64,000 nt of DNA from Colletotrichum lupini (taxonomy: Eukaryota; Ascomycota; Sordariomycetes; Glomerellales; Glomerellaceae). Shown in pieces: positions 22,971-34,850 of the stretch. The position numbers and the translations under genes were made by a program. The notes beneath the pieces are model-generated. The model did no database searches. It was given only the letters and a program-made list of their open reading frames with translations, and was not told the origin of the DNA. The stretch spans positions 6,572,001-6,636,000 of the forward strand of contig NC_064678.1 of the NCBI RefSeq assembly GCF_023278565.1, read 5' to 3'. Each line of letters starts with the position of its first letter. Position 1 is the first letter of the stretch.

Positions 22971-25900
22971 GGCTTCTTCCAATCATCAGACGCAATAGAC
23001 CTCCACTTCTGCGAGCTGATGAGATTCATCAGATTGGCTTCACGAGAAATGTGACGGGATTAATGGTGGATGGCAACACCCTCTCGGTCATCATGGGTTG
23101 GGGGAGTTTCATACCTAGACAGAGCTGAGATTTCTTGGAAAGGGAGCTGCTTGGTTTCATTTTGTTTCCGCATTGTTGAGGTCGTTCTGGTCACGTCAAC
23201 TTTCGATTGATATACATAGAGATTGCATGTTAACTAGAGTATGTATTGAAGAAGTATTTGCATTTACCTTGCTAATCCAACACCCGACTTATTTCATAGT
23301 GTAATTGTTAGGTGATGTGACAAGAAACCCCCGATCTACCCAAATCCTAGCAAGCCGTCTTACTCCACCTGTTTCTTGGGGATTATCAACATGGGATGAC
23401 GGTCTGGACCGCTTCGGGCCAGTGCCGGTGGCAGCTGTTCGACATGGAATAGTGAACTTTGCTCTCTCGGAGCACTATGAAAAAAGAGCTCGATTATCCC
23501 CGACTTGGCATGTCAGCTCCCAATAGTTGTTTGGAGACAATGGACGTCGGACTACATACTGGGCCCTCATATTGTGTGACTTGGCATGCCAAGTATGCTC
23601 AAAGCTGCGAAAGACCCTGAGTGTTGCGGTTGTTGCTTCACCTGGATCGACAGTTGATCACTCTGCGTCAGGAAGCTTCCCGCGTGCTTATTGCTACTGG
23701 GATCATAGCTCCTCACAGCTTGGCCAACAGCTTGGTTCTGAGGAAGCTGAAGTTATGGTTGAGGAAGCTGCTCGCGATCTGCCGAATTACTAGCCCAACA
23801 GATGCATCTCACCTCCTTTGACATGCCGTGAGTCTCAGGGATGAACCTATCACGGAAGTAGACTCTTACATCTCTCGCTATGCTACAAAGCTGCCAATGA
23901 AACGTTAGACATAATAGCTCGCTCGCCATGTTCTTCCTCGTGAAACTGCCAGTTCAGCATCGCTTGTTTATTAATAGCAGTAAGTACTGTGAGGGCATTC
24001 GGAACGGGCCGTTAAGCTTTCGAAGGTGAAACAGCCAACGGGGTGGACCCTAGAATGACGTTGCATGCCTGAAAGGCCAAGCCACCGAATAACCTAATCC
24101 CTTTGCTGGCCTCACACCAAGACAAGGTGACTAATGCTGCCCGAGACCTTGAGAATGAAGACGAACCATGCTGGTGGGATGAGGCTACTATGTATGTAGG
24201 GCACTAAGGTAGAGATGCATTCGGGCCTCGATAAGACACCGCCCGGACGTGACTTCCGCTCCGTCGGAACCGATTGCAACGGAACTCCAACTTTACTATG
24301 TGCTCTCTATGTACCCACCCTTCATCGGCACATCTGAGCCGGGATAATGGCACACGGAACGTGGCGCAGGACTGACAGCTCTGACCAAGGGCCCCTTGGA
24401 TTCCGCCTTGAAGAGCACTCGAAAAGTCGCCGCCCCCAAATTTGCCAAGACTTGCCATCTATCTAATTTTACACCAAAATGTTTGATTTCCCCGCAGCTG
24501 AGCGAGTAAGATTAAAACCAGGCTCGCCTCTTCATCACATGAAGCCAACCGCCGCCGATTGTCACATCACGATGTCTTGGCATTTTTGATGCTTCTTGGC
24601 CCTCGCGCCGATTTCCCGATCAACTGACTGCGAAAGGCAAAGAGGCGCTTGGCTTGGCGCTCGCCACGTCGTTAGATTTTGCCTTTCCATGGGCTCAATC
24701 AAAGCTACAATCGCGGCTATTATCAGTCTTTCTAGGCGCTGTTTCGATTATCGTAGAAAGTTGCTGCCAAGACCATTTTGACTTGGCCACGCCAGGCCTT
24801 CAATCACAACTCACAACCTGACAATTGACTTGGACTATTGAAGTCAGCGCGTGTAGATCAGCAACGTATATGTCATGAGATTTCTTGGCGACAAGATGAG
24901 ATGTGCTAGTCAAGGCAGATTTTCAACTGAGGCAGACTACACTACGAGCCTGCTGCCTCGGCGCCGCGTGTGCAACATCTTCAGGCGGTCACCAACATGT
25001 GAGAGCCTCATGTGAGAACGTCGGGCTAGGGCAAAAGACATCGAGATCATCCGAGGTCGACGAACCCGATGTGTGATCTGCCACGTTGCGATCGGAACCC
25101 GCCTCTGAGTACTCCTTAGCATGTTGGCTTGTTTTACTGCGAGGCTGAGAACACTTGAGTCTACTGTCTATTATCTATTGTCGATAGAGAGGCCAGCTTC
25201 TTGGAAGAGCTATTAGCCAATCCCTAGCGTTCACCCAACACATCGAGGCGCGGATGTAAGCATTGTGAAAGAGATACTGAATTTACGGTCGTCTAACAGG
25301 CTAATAACGCCTTCCTAGGACGTTGTTGACAACTCCTGCTATCATGGAACAAGCACCATGCCGTCAATGACTGAATTGATAAGATACCAAGCAGTATCTT
25401 AAGTTATTATTTAATTTCACAATCCTGGTGCTTACGTGCAGCACAATGCCTAGGTACTAACTTGAGAACAGAGGAACAAGTGACAGTGGAAAGAGTTGGC
25501 AATTGCAAGTTAATGATGAGATCATGAGCACTCCTGAAGGCGAGGGGTATGTAGTATCTATAGCGCAGATAGAGTCAACGGGTGTTGAGAAAGTCAATGG
25601 TGTCCAGCTTCACCCTTACCGGCAATAACCTTACTGCTAGCTTGCGCATGATCCTGATACAATCTGAGTATCTCTCTACAAGACTTACATGATCTTCGCA
25701 TCTGAAGCTTTCGTATTCAAGCGAAAGGTCTTATGGAGTCGTCTGGCGCGATCAGGATGTCTCCATGTCTATACAAGACTAGAAGTTACATGTACCTAGA
25801 GTGATTTCTGGAACCTGGATCAGTCAAGCAGATTTGTTGATTACCATATCATTACTAGTTCCTCAAAGGCTATCATGATCTTCAATGAGCCATTTAAGGT

Positions 25901-26557
25901 ATGGTCAGGAGTTAGGATCACGGTATTACTGTCAGTAAGTATATGATCATTACTCTACGCGCTATTAGTGCCTGATCGAGTCCATACTCTAGACCGACCT
26001 GCGGATCATTGGTCCAATTAGTCTAAAGTCTTAGTAAGGCTTCCCGAGAATTACATCCAGGACGAGTCAAGAAAAGCACTATCTGGGACTCACCATCTCC
26101 AGTGTCACATGGACAGTCTTGAGAGCAATTTAACACGATTTCCTTAGGCAGAATTAGCCGTACGCATGGTAAACACCGATTCGCGACAAGAGTAACCGTT
26201 TTCGTCAGATTTATGCTTCTCGTTTTCGTTCTCGTGGTCCGCCATACTTGCGATCGTGCGCTCTTTCAACCACTTAAAGCACGAGGCAGGCCTCGGTCTT
26301 TTGTTGATCCATTATCTAGGTACCAAGGATACTAAAGACAGGACCTCCGTGCGTTCCGTTGCAAAATGCCGATCAAATGACTCTCGCGTCAGATATGGTT
26401 CAAATTTTGACTTCAACGGACTCTTGCCGACCAGGCTTCCCGAGCTAGCGAAGCACTTACAACAATAACTAGCTAGAGCACAGATTACTCACACCAAGCC
26501 GAAGAACGATCAGGAATACCATGGAATGAGCTCAAATTTCTAAAATGTAGCAGGACA
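22971..26557. other. 3.6-kb gene-poor region
   Basis: No ORF longer than about 90 codons is seen and none resembles a family. Base composition is intermediate, with CA and TG present, so this is not RIP-mutated transposon sequence. It separates the RTA1 gene from the 3' end of the broken DUF3176 gene. It may be plain intergenic DNA or old decayed gene remnants. Confidence 0.5.
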
Positions 26558-26783
26558 CTAATGGTTTCTGGTGTCGCTCAGTCTCAGTTCCGGACCCATC
26601 GGCGAGTCTAAAAATCGGACCTTAACACGATCAGCATGCGCGGCCATCTGCGAAATACCATCCGCAGCTCTTAGCCTCTCCCGAGATTCCGCATCGAGTC
26701 CATGGGCTAGCCCTGCCAGTGAACTTCCTCTCCAGGCAGGCAGTCCCAGCCGTCTTGTTTCGATAATGGAGAACAGGCAGAAC
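26558..26783 (-). pseudogene. C-terminal piece of a broken DUF3176 gene
   Basis: On the minus strand, the sequence left of copy A continues the frame of the DUF3176 fragment that ends at 33753. Removing copy A and one AGAAC duplicate joins the transmembrane segment ALLAGCLF to [10 protein letters not shown], then [19 protein letters not shown], ending at a TAG at 26558-26560. The ETRR and LAGLAHG blocks are typical of the family's C-terminus. This piece has no stop codons and no RIP signature. It is too short to function alone. Confidence 0.8.
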
Positions 26784-26985
26784 TGTTAGTATCCCTATTA
26801 TAGGGTAGTTAGTTCGAACCGTAGTTAACGAAGAGATTAATTAAACTATATAAATATCTGCGTAGGTATAAAAAGGAGGTTCTAACCGTAGGTTAGGCTA
26901 GCTATAATAATCGTAAATAGGGCCCCTAATTAGCCCCTGCGTAGTCGGCTATATACTATAATCGAATTAGACTTCTAATCCGATA
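26784..26985 (-). repeat. LTR of copy A (202 bp, left in window; 3' LTR of the element)
   Basis: It begins TGTTAG and ends CCGATA in window orientation. The adjoining internal sequence is the polypurine tract on the minus strand (26986-27010), marking this as the element's 3' LTR. Confidence 0.9.
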
Positions 26986-29900
26986 CTAACTTTCTCTTTC
27001 TTTTATCGATTTAACTACTACGGTTAGAGGTATAATTCGACCTCGGGCCCGTTTACTAAGTCGTCTCCTTTTCCCCCTTTTCTTTATTCTTTTTATATAA
27101 CCTATCCCTCTATTCGTACGGTGACTTTTTTATTACTTACGAATTGCTCTAATCTCTTATTTAGTATTATTTTTATAAAAGCGTTTGCGAGGTTATTTTT
27201 ATTATTAATCTAACGGATCTTAAGTATCTCGCGCCTTTCGTACGATTACTTAAGGGCTATAATATCGATTATAAGCCTCTTTTCCTTCGTCGTTCCTAAT
27301 TTAATAAGGTATTCGTATAGCGAGTAAGAATCGGTATAAATAACCGTTAGAATAAGTAGAAAGCTAATTCGATCGGTAATTTTCCTTAGTATTATTAAAA
27401 TCGCGTGGGAGAGGTTAATGCCGTTAACTATACTATAGACCTCTAACGCTAATATACTTCTTATTACCTACTTATTTTTAGTTAACGAGTAATAGATTAT
27501 ATTACTATATATAGTAAATTCGCTCTCGCCTATACTCTCGTTAGCTAGGATAATAATATACCCTAATTACGAAGTAAGGTTATTATTATTCGTAAATAAC
27601 CTATTAACGAAGACGTAGAGCTTACTAATTATAAGGTCGATCGGGTAGTAAACGAGACCTCGATTAAGATTCGTTTATTATTACTTAAGCCGCTTATTAA
27701 GTACCTCGACGTCTCGTTTAGTTAAATCTATAGCCTACGTTACCCTAGCGTAGTTAAAAGTTACCTCGGGCTAATAAATACTTATAATATATACCCCTCG
27801 CGCAAGCTTAGCCTTATACCGCTTTTTAATATTAGTTACGTTCGGGTTAACGAGGTTAATCTTCTCGCCCTACCCCTTTTACTAAAAGACGACGGTTTCC
27901 CCTTCGATTATAAAAATCCCGCCGTTAAATACTAGGGGGGTATTTATTATAAAGACCTTTTTTAGCTTCGCTACGAAGCCCGCTTTTTAAAGCTCCTTAT
28001 CCTCCTTCTTTATAAAGTTAATATTAAATAGGCCTAATATATCGTCGGTCTATATTTTAACGATCTTAAATTAGTCGCTTTCGTACTCTATAACTAGTAA
28101 GTACGGGTCGTACGTAGAGGTAACTATTAATAATTAATTAATATAAAAATCGTAGTAGGTGGCCTACTAATAAGTACCCGATTTTACGAGCCTATATAGT
28201 AGCTTAAGTACTTTAATAATCGTACCTTCTAAGTACTTACTAGCTATTTCCTTTAGTAAATAGGCTAGGATTTTCTTTATAAGCCCTGTGGCCGATTAGG
28301 TATATACCTAGGTAATATTACGGCTCTAAATCTCGTATCCCTTTTTCCGTAGTAATACTATTAGTACTATTATTAATCGTTAGCTATAGCGCTATATAGT
28401 AGGTAATTATATAAGTAGCGTCGCCTTTTTAACGTCGCCGTACCCCTAAATTACGTATCTAGACTTCTCGTATAGTTAGGGTGTTCTTTTTTTTTTAATT
28501 TTACGAACTATTCGCGATTTAAATATATAGAGGTTTATATACTTTTCTAAATCGTAGAGGATAAATCGATAGACCCCTCGATCGCGTAGAGTGTCTACTT
28601 CGATAAGATCTAATCCCTTATACGGCTTTCTAATAGTTATAATTACGCCTTCCTTACGTAGTTTAACTACTAGCTCGAAATCGGCTTTCTTTTTTATTAT
28701 ATAAAAAGTATTAATTACCTTGTCGCTAGTAATAAATTACTACGTTAGTACTTACTATCGTAGTTTCTCGCGACGTATTAGTGCCCTTTTAATAATTTCC
28801 TCTTCCTCGTCGTTTATTAGTACTACTACGACGATTTTATTAAGGATAATTTTTTATACCTCTGCCGCGGGTTATATAGCTTCACCTAGCTCTTTTTCTT
28901 CTTATAGGCTAGAAATTACCTTAACAAAATCTATATAATATAGTCTAACTACCGTAATTAATACCTCGAGTAGCTAGTCGCAATCTCTCGTAACTATATA
29001 AGAACGCTCGTTAACGGAAATTAATTTATATAGCCTAGCCTATTATTAAGTAATTTTGCGCTATACTTATATATCCGAATTTAGGGGCATATTTAAATTA
29101 ACCCCTATATCGGGCCTATTGCGCGCAGTAATTACCTTATTAACTTACCTTTTTATACTTACCTCGCGCAGTACCCGTATTACTTTTTTAACTACTTAAG
29201 CTCGCTAGCTTATGTCTAGCGATAGTAGCGAGGCTAAGGTCGTTTTTAAATATGCTCTAAATACTAAAAGCGTTAGTATAAGCCCGTTAGGCCCCATAGT
29301 ATCGTTATAGTATTTAAATACCGTCTAGAGGCATTCGTCGTTATTAGAATCGGGATTTTCCTCTTTAATAATTTTAAACGCTCTTTTTAACTACTAGTGC
29401 GCCCTTTCTACCTTTCTAATGCTATAGTACGCTTCGACGGGCACGACTTTTAACTATATACTATAGGCCGTCGCATTTTCCTTAAATTCTACTAACTTAA
29501 AACTAATACTAGCGTTAGTTTTAATACCGTCTAGCGGTCCTTAGTATATATCGATCTAGCTTTTTTATAGAGCTACCTATACTATTTTTACTTATAGATC
29601 CCGCAAGAATTACTCTACTTAGAATAATATAGCCTCGTCGATTATATATAGGACCGGTTAACTATTTAAGTAGAAGATATCGACGACGATCTCCTAATTA
29701 AAGTTAAGCTTATTACGCAATTTAAATTTAAATCTGCGTAGGCTCTGCGCATTTATTTAATATTAGTAATATACTTTTATTAACTACTCTAGCGCCCCTA
29801 TTTCGATATTATTATTACTTAAATACTTTAAAAGGTTATATAGCCTCGTAACCGACGGGTAGCTAAATCTCCGGTATAGTTATCTAAGCTTACTTTCCGT

Positions 29901-32900
29901 TAGGTAATTAATCGACTTCGTATCGTTAATAAGCTTTATAAACGCGTACCCCTATTGTTATTCAACTATTTTAAAGTACTTATAGCTAGAGATTCTGTTC
30001 TTCGTATTATTGAATATAATACCTAGTCGATCTATATCTTTTAAATATAGGAGAAATAGGGTATTAACGGGTAGGATATAGAAAGTTATCGTTCCGAAGT
30101 GCGTCTCTACTTCTACCGTATTTAGGGCGACGATTTCCTTACCTAGGCCGAAGCTAATCCTCGTAATACCCGTTATTAACGTATTAAGCGTTACTAATAC
30201 GATTTTTTATAGCGCCTAGAATTGCCCTTTTCTTCTTATTAACTATTACGATACCCTAGTATCTAGGATAATCCTATAGAAATTATCTAGGCCGTACCTT
30301 TTGTTCGCGTAGAATGCCTATACGAGCTTAGTATTTAAGTAATCTAGGTAATATAAAAAGGACCCCTCTAGCTACCCCTAGAATTACTTAGCACCCTATC
30401 TCTTTTCTTTAAATATTAAGAGAGTAGAATTCTACGCTATTAAATTCGTCCTTTCGCCCACCTCCGTATCCGTTATCTAAGGGACCTTCCCTTACTATTT
30501 ATAAATAAAAGCCTACTTATTAAGGGCTTCTACTACCTTTTATTCGTTTAGCCTCGTATATCCTCCCGAGGCTAACGGGGCGAAGAAAGAGTAGTTAATA
30601 TCGTCGACTTTATTATAATCTAATTCGTTAGTATAAGGGGTAAGATCTTCTTTATCTTCCGAATCTCCTATAGGATGCGGGTACTTTAGGCCGCTAAATT
30701 AGCTACTTTCGCTAGGTTCCGTGCCCCCGGATCTACCCTTATATATAATAAGGAATTAGTTAAATCGATAAGGGCTAGTTTTACTATCTACTACCCTCGA
30801 TTTTCTATATTATTCGTACGATTTAGTACGCTCTTCCTCGGAGTAGTTACTTAACTAATATCTATCCTTTTTATAAATAAAACACTGCTTTTTCCGTTAC
30901 CCTGCTCGCGAATTAAATCTTTACCTATTTAACGAATTTAGGATTCCTTACTAGCGATTACTGTACCTAGCTTCTTTTCTTTTCTTATTATATATTTAGT
31001 CGACCTAATACTACTAATAAGGGCCGTTATATACCTAGAGGTAGGTTTAGCGCGGCATTCTTATTTTAATATTAAAGCTAGATCTTAGCCTCGAGTAGAG
31101 CGTCTCGTAGTCTTCGGGTACTTAGTATAGAGTTATTTTCGCCTCTAGAACGCGCTAGACTACGGTATAAAAATATCTAACTTTTCGCTCGTTAGTCCCC
31201 TTATTTAGCTAGGTTTTCGCTAGCTTATTAATTTAATCGATAAGCTTTTCGAGGATTTCTACTCGCAATTTACTCTCTATTATCCTAGCTATAGATACGA
31301 AAGAAATCGCTCGTAGCTTAAATAGGAGCTTTAGGTTCTTATTATAGGTCTCGAAGCGGCTTCGGATTACGTTAATTATACTAAGAAAGTCGTTTTAATC
31401 GAGATTACGCACCGCTTCGTAGTAATAATTAGAAGCTTTGCCTACGAGTACGACATTAACTACTGAATAGTACTAGTGTTCCCTAATTCTGACTTTTTCG
31501 TAATAATTATAAAACATCGTTAGGGTTTCTTATAAGACCTTATACTTCCCCCTAGAGTATAATTTCTTTTTTAAGAAGATCTTTTTAAGGTCTATAAACT
31601 ACCTCGTATTTATTACTAGATTTTCGGTATCTATATACGATCCCTGCGTCGCTATATACTATTAATAACTTCGGGTAGTCTACTTCCTTTCCTATTAACC
31701 GATTAGTACCGAATTTCGTATTAGTAGCGGCGACGAGCTATAGATCGAAATAAGCGGAATTATCGATTGTCGTACTTCTAGTACTATATTTTACCTCTAT
31801 ATATCCTTCTACAACGATAGATTACCGTTAGTAATTATAAGAAGGAAATCTGGGTCGTTTACCTTTTTTCTAAATTCGTTAAAGCGATTATACGCCCTAT
31901 CGACTTATACCTAGGTCTATATTACGAATTCCTCTTCTATAATCGTCGCTACTAAGACTTCGTAAAGTTCTTATAATTATAATTACGCTAGTAATACCCC
32001 TCGCTTATAAAGGAATTTATTAACCGCTTTTACGATTCTTAAGCTTGCGCTTATAAACTATTTATCTAGCTAATAGCTAAGGTCGTTTGCGATCTCGTAG
32101 AATAGGGGTTACCCCTATAGCCCCTTTTTTTATAGACCTTAGTTAAATAGATTAATACTACGTTAATTTACTCGTTATTAAGCTAATCCGCGATTTTATA
32201 TATCTACGTCCCCTAATAGTCCGGGTTAATATTTACCTACTTATAAGGGATTAGGATTCTATTTAGGATCGGGTTTCGTCCTCTTCTTCTTTACCCTAAC
32301 TTACTAAGGGTCGTGCTCTAACTTATACCCGTATTAGTAGTCGCTAGCGTATTTAATCTTAACGGGGATATATTTAATCCGCGCGCTAGTTATAGCAAAT
32401 CCGTACTTTTACTACCCAACGAATTTATTAAGGTCTAGGAGATTCCTACTTCTTCTTACTATCTCGCTACTACTCTCGTTTCTACTATTTCTAGTAATTA
32501 CTACTACCCTTCTAAATTACTAGCCATCGTACTTATTAAGATCCTCCTTTTTATTTAGTATAAAAGGGTAGGTTCTAGTAGTTCTTTTTAATAATAATAG
32601 CAGTAAACGTTTATATTATTATAATAAAATATAGTAATTAGTCTCGGGATCTTTACTAGTTACCGATTTTTTAAAATTAGTAATCTTGCGCTGTGAGCTA
32701 GTATAAAAAGAAGCCTTTTAATAGCCCTTTAGAGGATTCTTTTCTTTTCCCTTAGATCCTCGTCTTTTTAGCCTTTTCTTAGGTTAATAATAACTCTAAC
32801 GGGAGGTCGTAGGACTACTTTGGGGTAGCTACCTTCTTCTTAAGTTAATCTCCGAGATCCGTAATACTCTTAACTCGATACTATTAGGACCTCTAAATCC

Positions 32901-33550
32901 CCTCCTCCCTCGTTAAACCGTCCCCTATATTATATTCCTAAGTAATACCCGGGGGGTAGTTAAGGGAGCTATAAAGAGGTCGTCTAGATCACGGGCTTAA
33001 GGGCGTACTTATAAGATCCCCATAGTAATAAACTTTTCTATATATTATAAATCTCTTAGCTTAATAACTCCTATAGGGTTACCTTCGTTACTAAGTAAGA
33101 ATATTTACGTTTAGAGATCCCCTTTTTCGATCGCGTAGTACTCTTTTATACCGTACTATTAAGCCCGTTCGTTACGCTAATTAATTAAGTAAGTAGTCGT
33201 CATATAGGGAATTCTTTTTACTAATTTAGCCGGTTAATTTCTAATCGCGGGCCGGCCGCGGGGAAGTTATTTAGTAAAAAAGGCTACTTAAGGCGACGGT
33301 AAAATACTAGTTACCTAAGCGGTTCCGTCGACTAGCGTAGTTTAATATAATAAACGTCGACCTCTCGTAAATAGTAAAGAGCTACGATTACTTAATTCCG
33401 TACGGTATTTAAAAATCGCCTCTTTTTTTATTTACTTCCGTAAGGTTAATTAATACGAATCTCCTATCCCGTACGGTATTAAGAGGTCGTCTTTTTTATA
33501 TAGCGAGATACCTTACTAATCTACGATAGTAGAATTTAATTACTAATTAG

Positions 33551-33752
33551 TATTAGTATCCCTATTATAGAGTAATTAGTTCGAACCGTAGTTAACGAAG
33601 AGATTAATTAAACTATATAAATATCTGCGTAGGTGTAAAAAGGAGGTTCTAACCGTAGGTTAGGCTGGCTACGATAATCGTAAATAGGGCCCCCAATTGG
33701 CCCCTGCGCAGTCGGCTGTATGCCGCGGTCGAATTGGACTTCCAATCCGATA
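33551..33752 (-). repeat. LTR of copy A (202 bp, right in window; 5' LTR of the element)
   Basis: The inner half is RIP-mutated (start TATTAG). The outer ~90 bases retain many CA/TG sites and match the unmutated solo LTR closely. Confidence 0.9.
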
Positions 33753-34648
33753 AGAACAAACAACCGGCCAGTAATGCTGCCATTGGAAGAGACAGAAACC
33801 CCCAACGTACGCGGATATGAACCACCCATTGCAGCGTCTTGCCCTCCAAGGGCTCCTCTTCCAGAGAGAGATCACGTATGTACTTTGTCAAACCAGCTGC
33901 GGCTGCCTCAAACATTGCCGTGAAATTTTGGGATGCCCCTAAGCTTGTGATTACGTTAGGCTGTTGTTGTAGAACCTGAGGTGATCGACGTAGCGGCGGG
34001 TATACGAGCTGCTTCTTGCTCAGAGGGCTAGGCCGACGGGCGAATTGATTCGCGAATGCTCCAGTGATGCTTCCAGCCGCGTTTTGTGAGATATTGAATC
34101 GCAAGCTGTTTTCTGTGTTTAGACCGGTGGCGGCACGATACTCTTCCGGCGAAATCAACAGTTGGAGGTCGGTTCGGTTGAAGTCTGACTTGTCGTAGTT
34201 CAAAGTGTAATTCGTGTACTCGTTGTATGCCTTCGAGAGCTCAGATTCATGAGGATTCAAGGAGAGAAAGGAATCAAGGTTCCTGTTCACATAGGAACCC
34301 AAAACAGTCTCCTCTAGAGCACCTTGCTTGATCGTGGTTTGGTACACATTGGCACAGAAGTACAGAGCGCATTCATGTGCTACGATGGTCGCGTCGTCCC
34401 ATGCCTGCTTGCTTTCCCTGAAGTCGCTGCTGGACTTCATCATTGCAAAGGATATTATGAGGGACTTCATGTCGCGGAAGCTGATTGTTTCTGTTGGCTG
34501 GGTTGTTGCTTTTGCTGTCAATTCTGTGTTTATAATCGTCTCATTGTCTTCCCTCAAGGCCGCTACGGCCGCTCCATCAATGTTTGATATGTTCATACCG
34601 AGCGCCGGGATCTCGTACTTGATGTAGCCAGCCGTCATGTTAGGTATC
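33753..34648 (-). pseudogene. central piece of a broken DUF3176 membrane-protein gene
   Basis: An uninterrupted minus-strand frame fills the 896 bp between copies B and A. Visible features are AHECALYFCANVYQ (the conserved Cys-containing block), several NxT/S sites of an extracellular loop, TKYIRD, and HIRVRWGFLSLPMAALLAGCLF, the final transmembrane helix. These match the C-terminal half of fungal DUF3176 proteins. The frame continues right up to the LTR of copy B without a start; the first internal Met is not the natural one. The N-terminal half with the first membrane helices is absent from this window: across copy B lies a different gene. Downstream the gene resumes at 26783. No RIP leakage or stops are seen, so the break looks recent. 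The family's function is unknown. Confidence 0.82.
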
Positions 34649-34850
34649 TGTTAGTATCCCTATTATAGGGTAGTTAGTTCGAACCGTAGTTAACGAAGAG
34701 ATTAATTAAACTATATAAATATCTGCGTAGGTATAAAAAGGAGGTTCTAACCGTAAGTTAGGCTAGCTATAATAATCGTAAATAGGGCCCCTAATTAGCC
34801 CCTATATAGTCGGCTATATACCGCAGTCGAATTAGACTTCTAATCCGATA
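34649..34850 (-). repeat. LTR of copy B, left in window (202-bp type)
   Basis: It shares the 3-bp deletion of copy A's LTRs and is RIP-mutated along its length. The purine tract of the element follows immediately on its inner side, so it is the element's 3' LTR. Confidence 0.88.

Larger units (their letters stand above)
26784..33752 (-). mobile_element. full-length copia retrotransposon, copy A (6969 bp), RIP-degraded
   Basis: The element lies on the minus strand, bounded by two 202-bp LTRs and flanked by the perfect 5-bp duplication AGAAC (26779-26783 and 33753-33757). Both LTRs share the same 3-bp deletion relative to the 205-bp form, so they belong together. The interior matches copies B, C and D throughout gag-pol but lacks part of the long leader seen in copy C. 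RIP has filled all frames with stops. It sits inside the coding sequence of a DUF3176 gene. Confidence 0.92.

Noticed and set aside
28720..28938. 72-codon ORF within copy A
   Set aside because: Random open frame in RIP-mutated transposon DNA on the strand opposite to the element.
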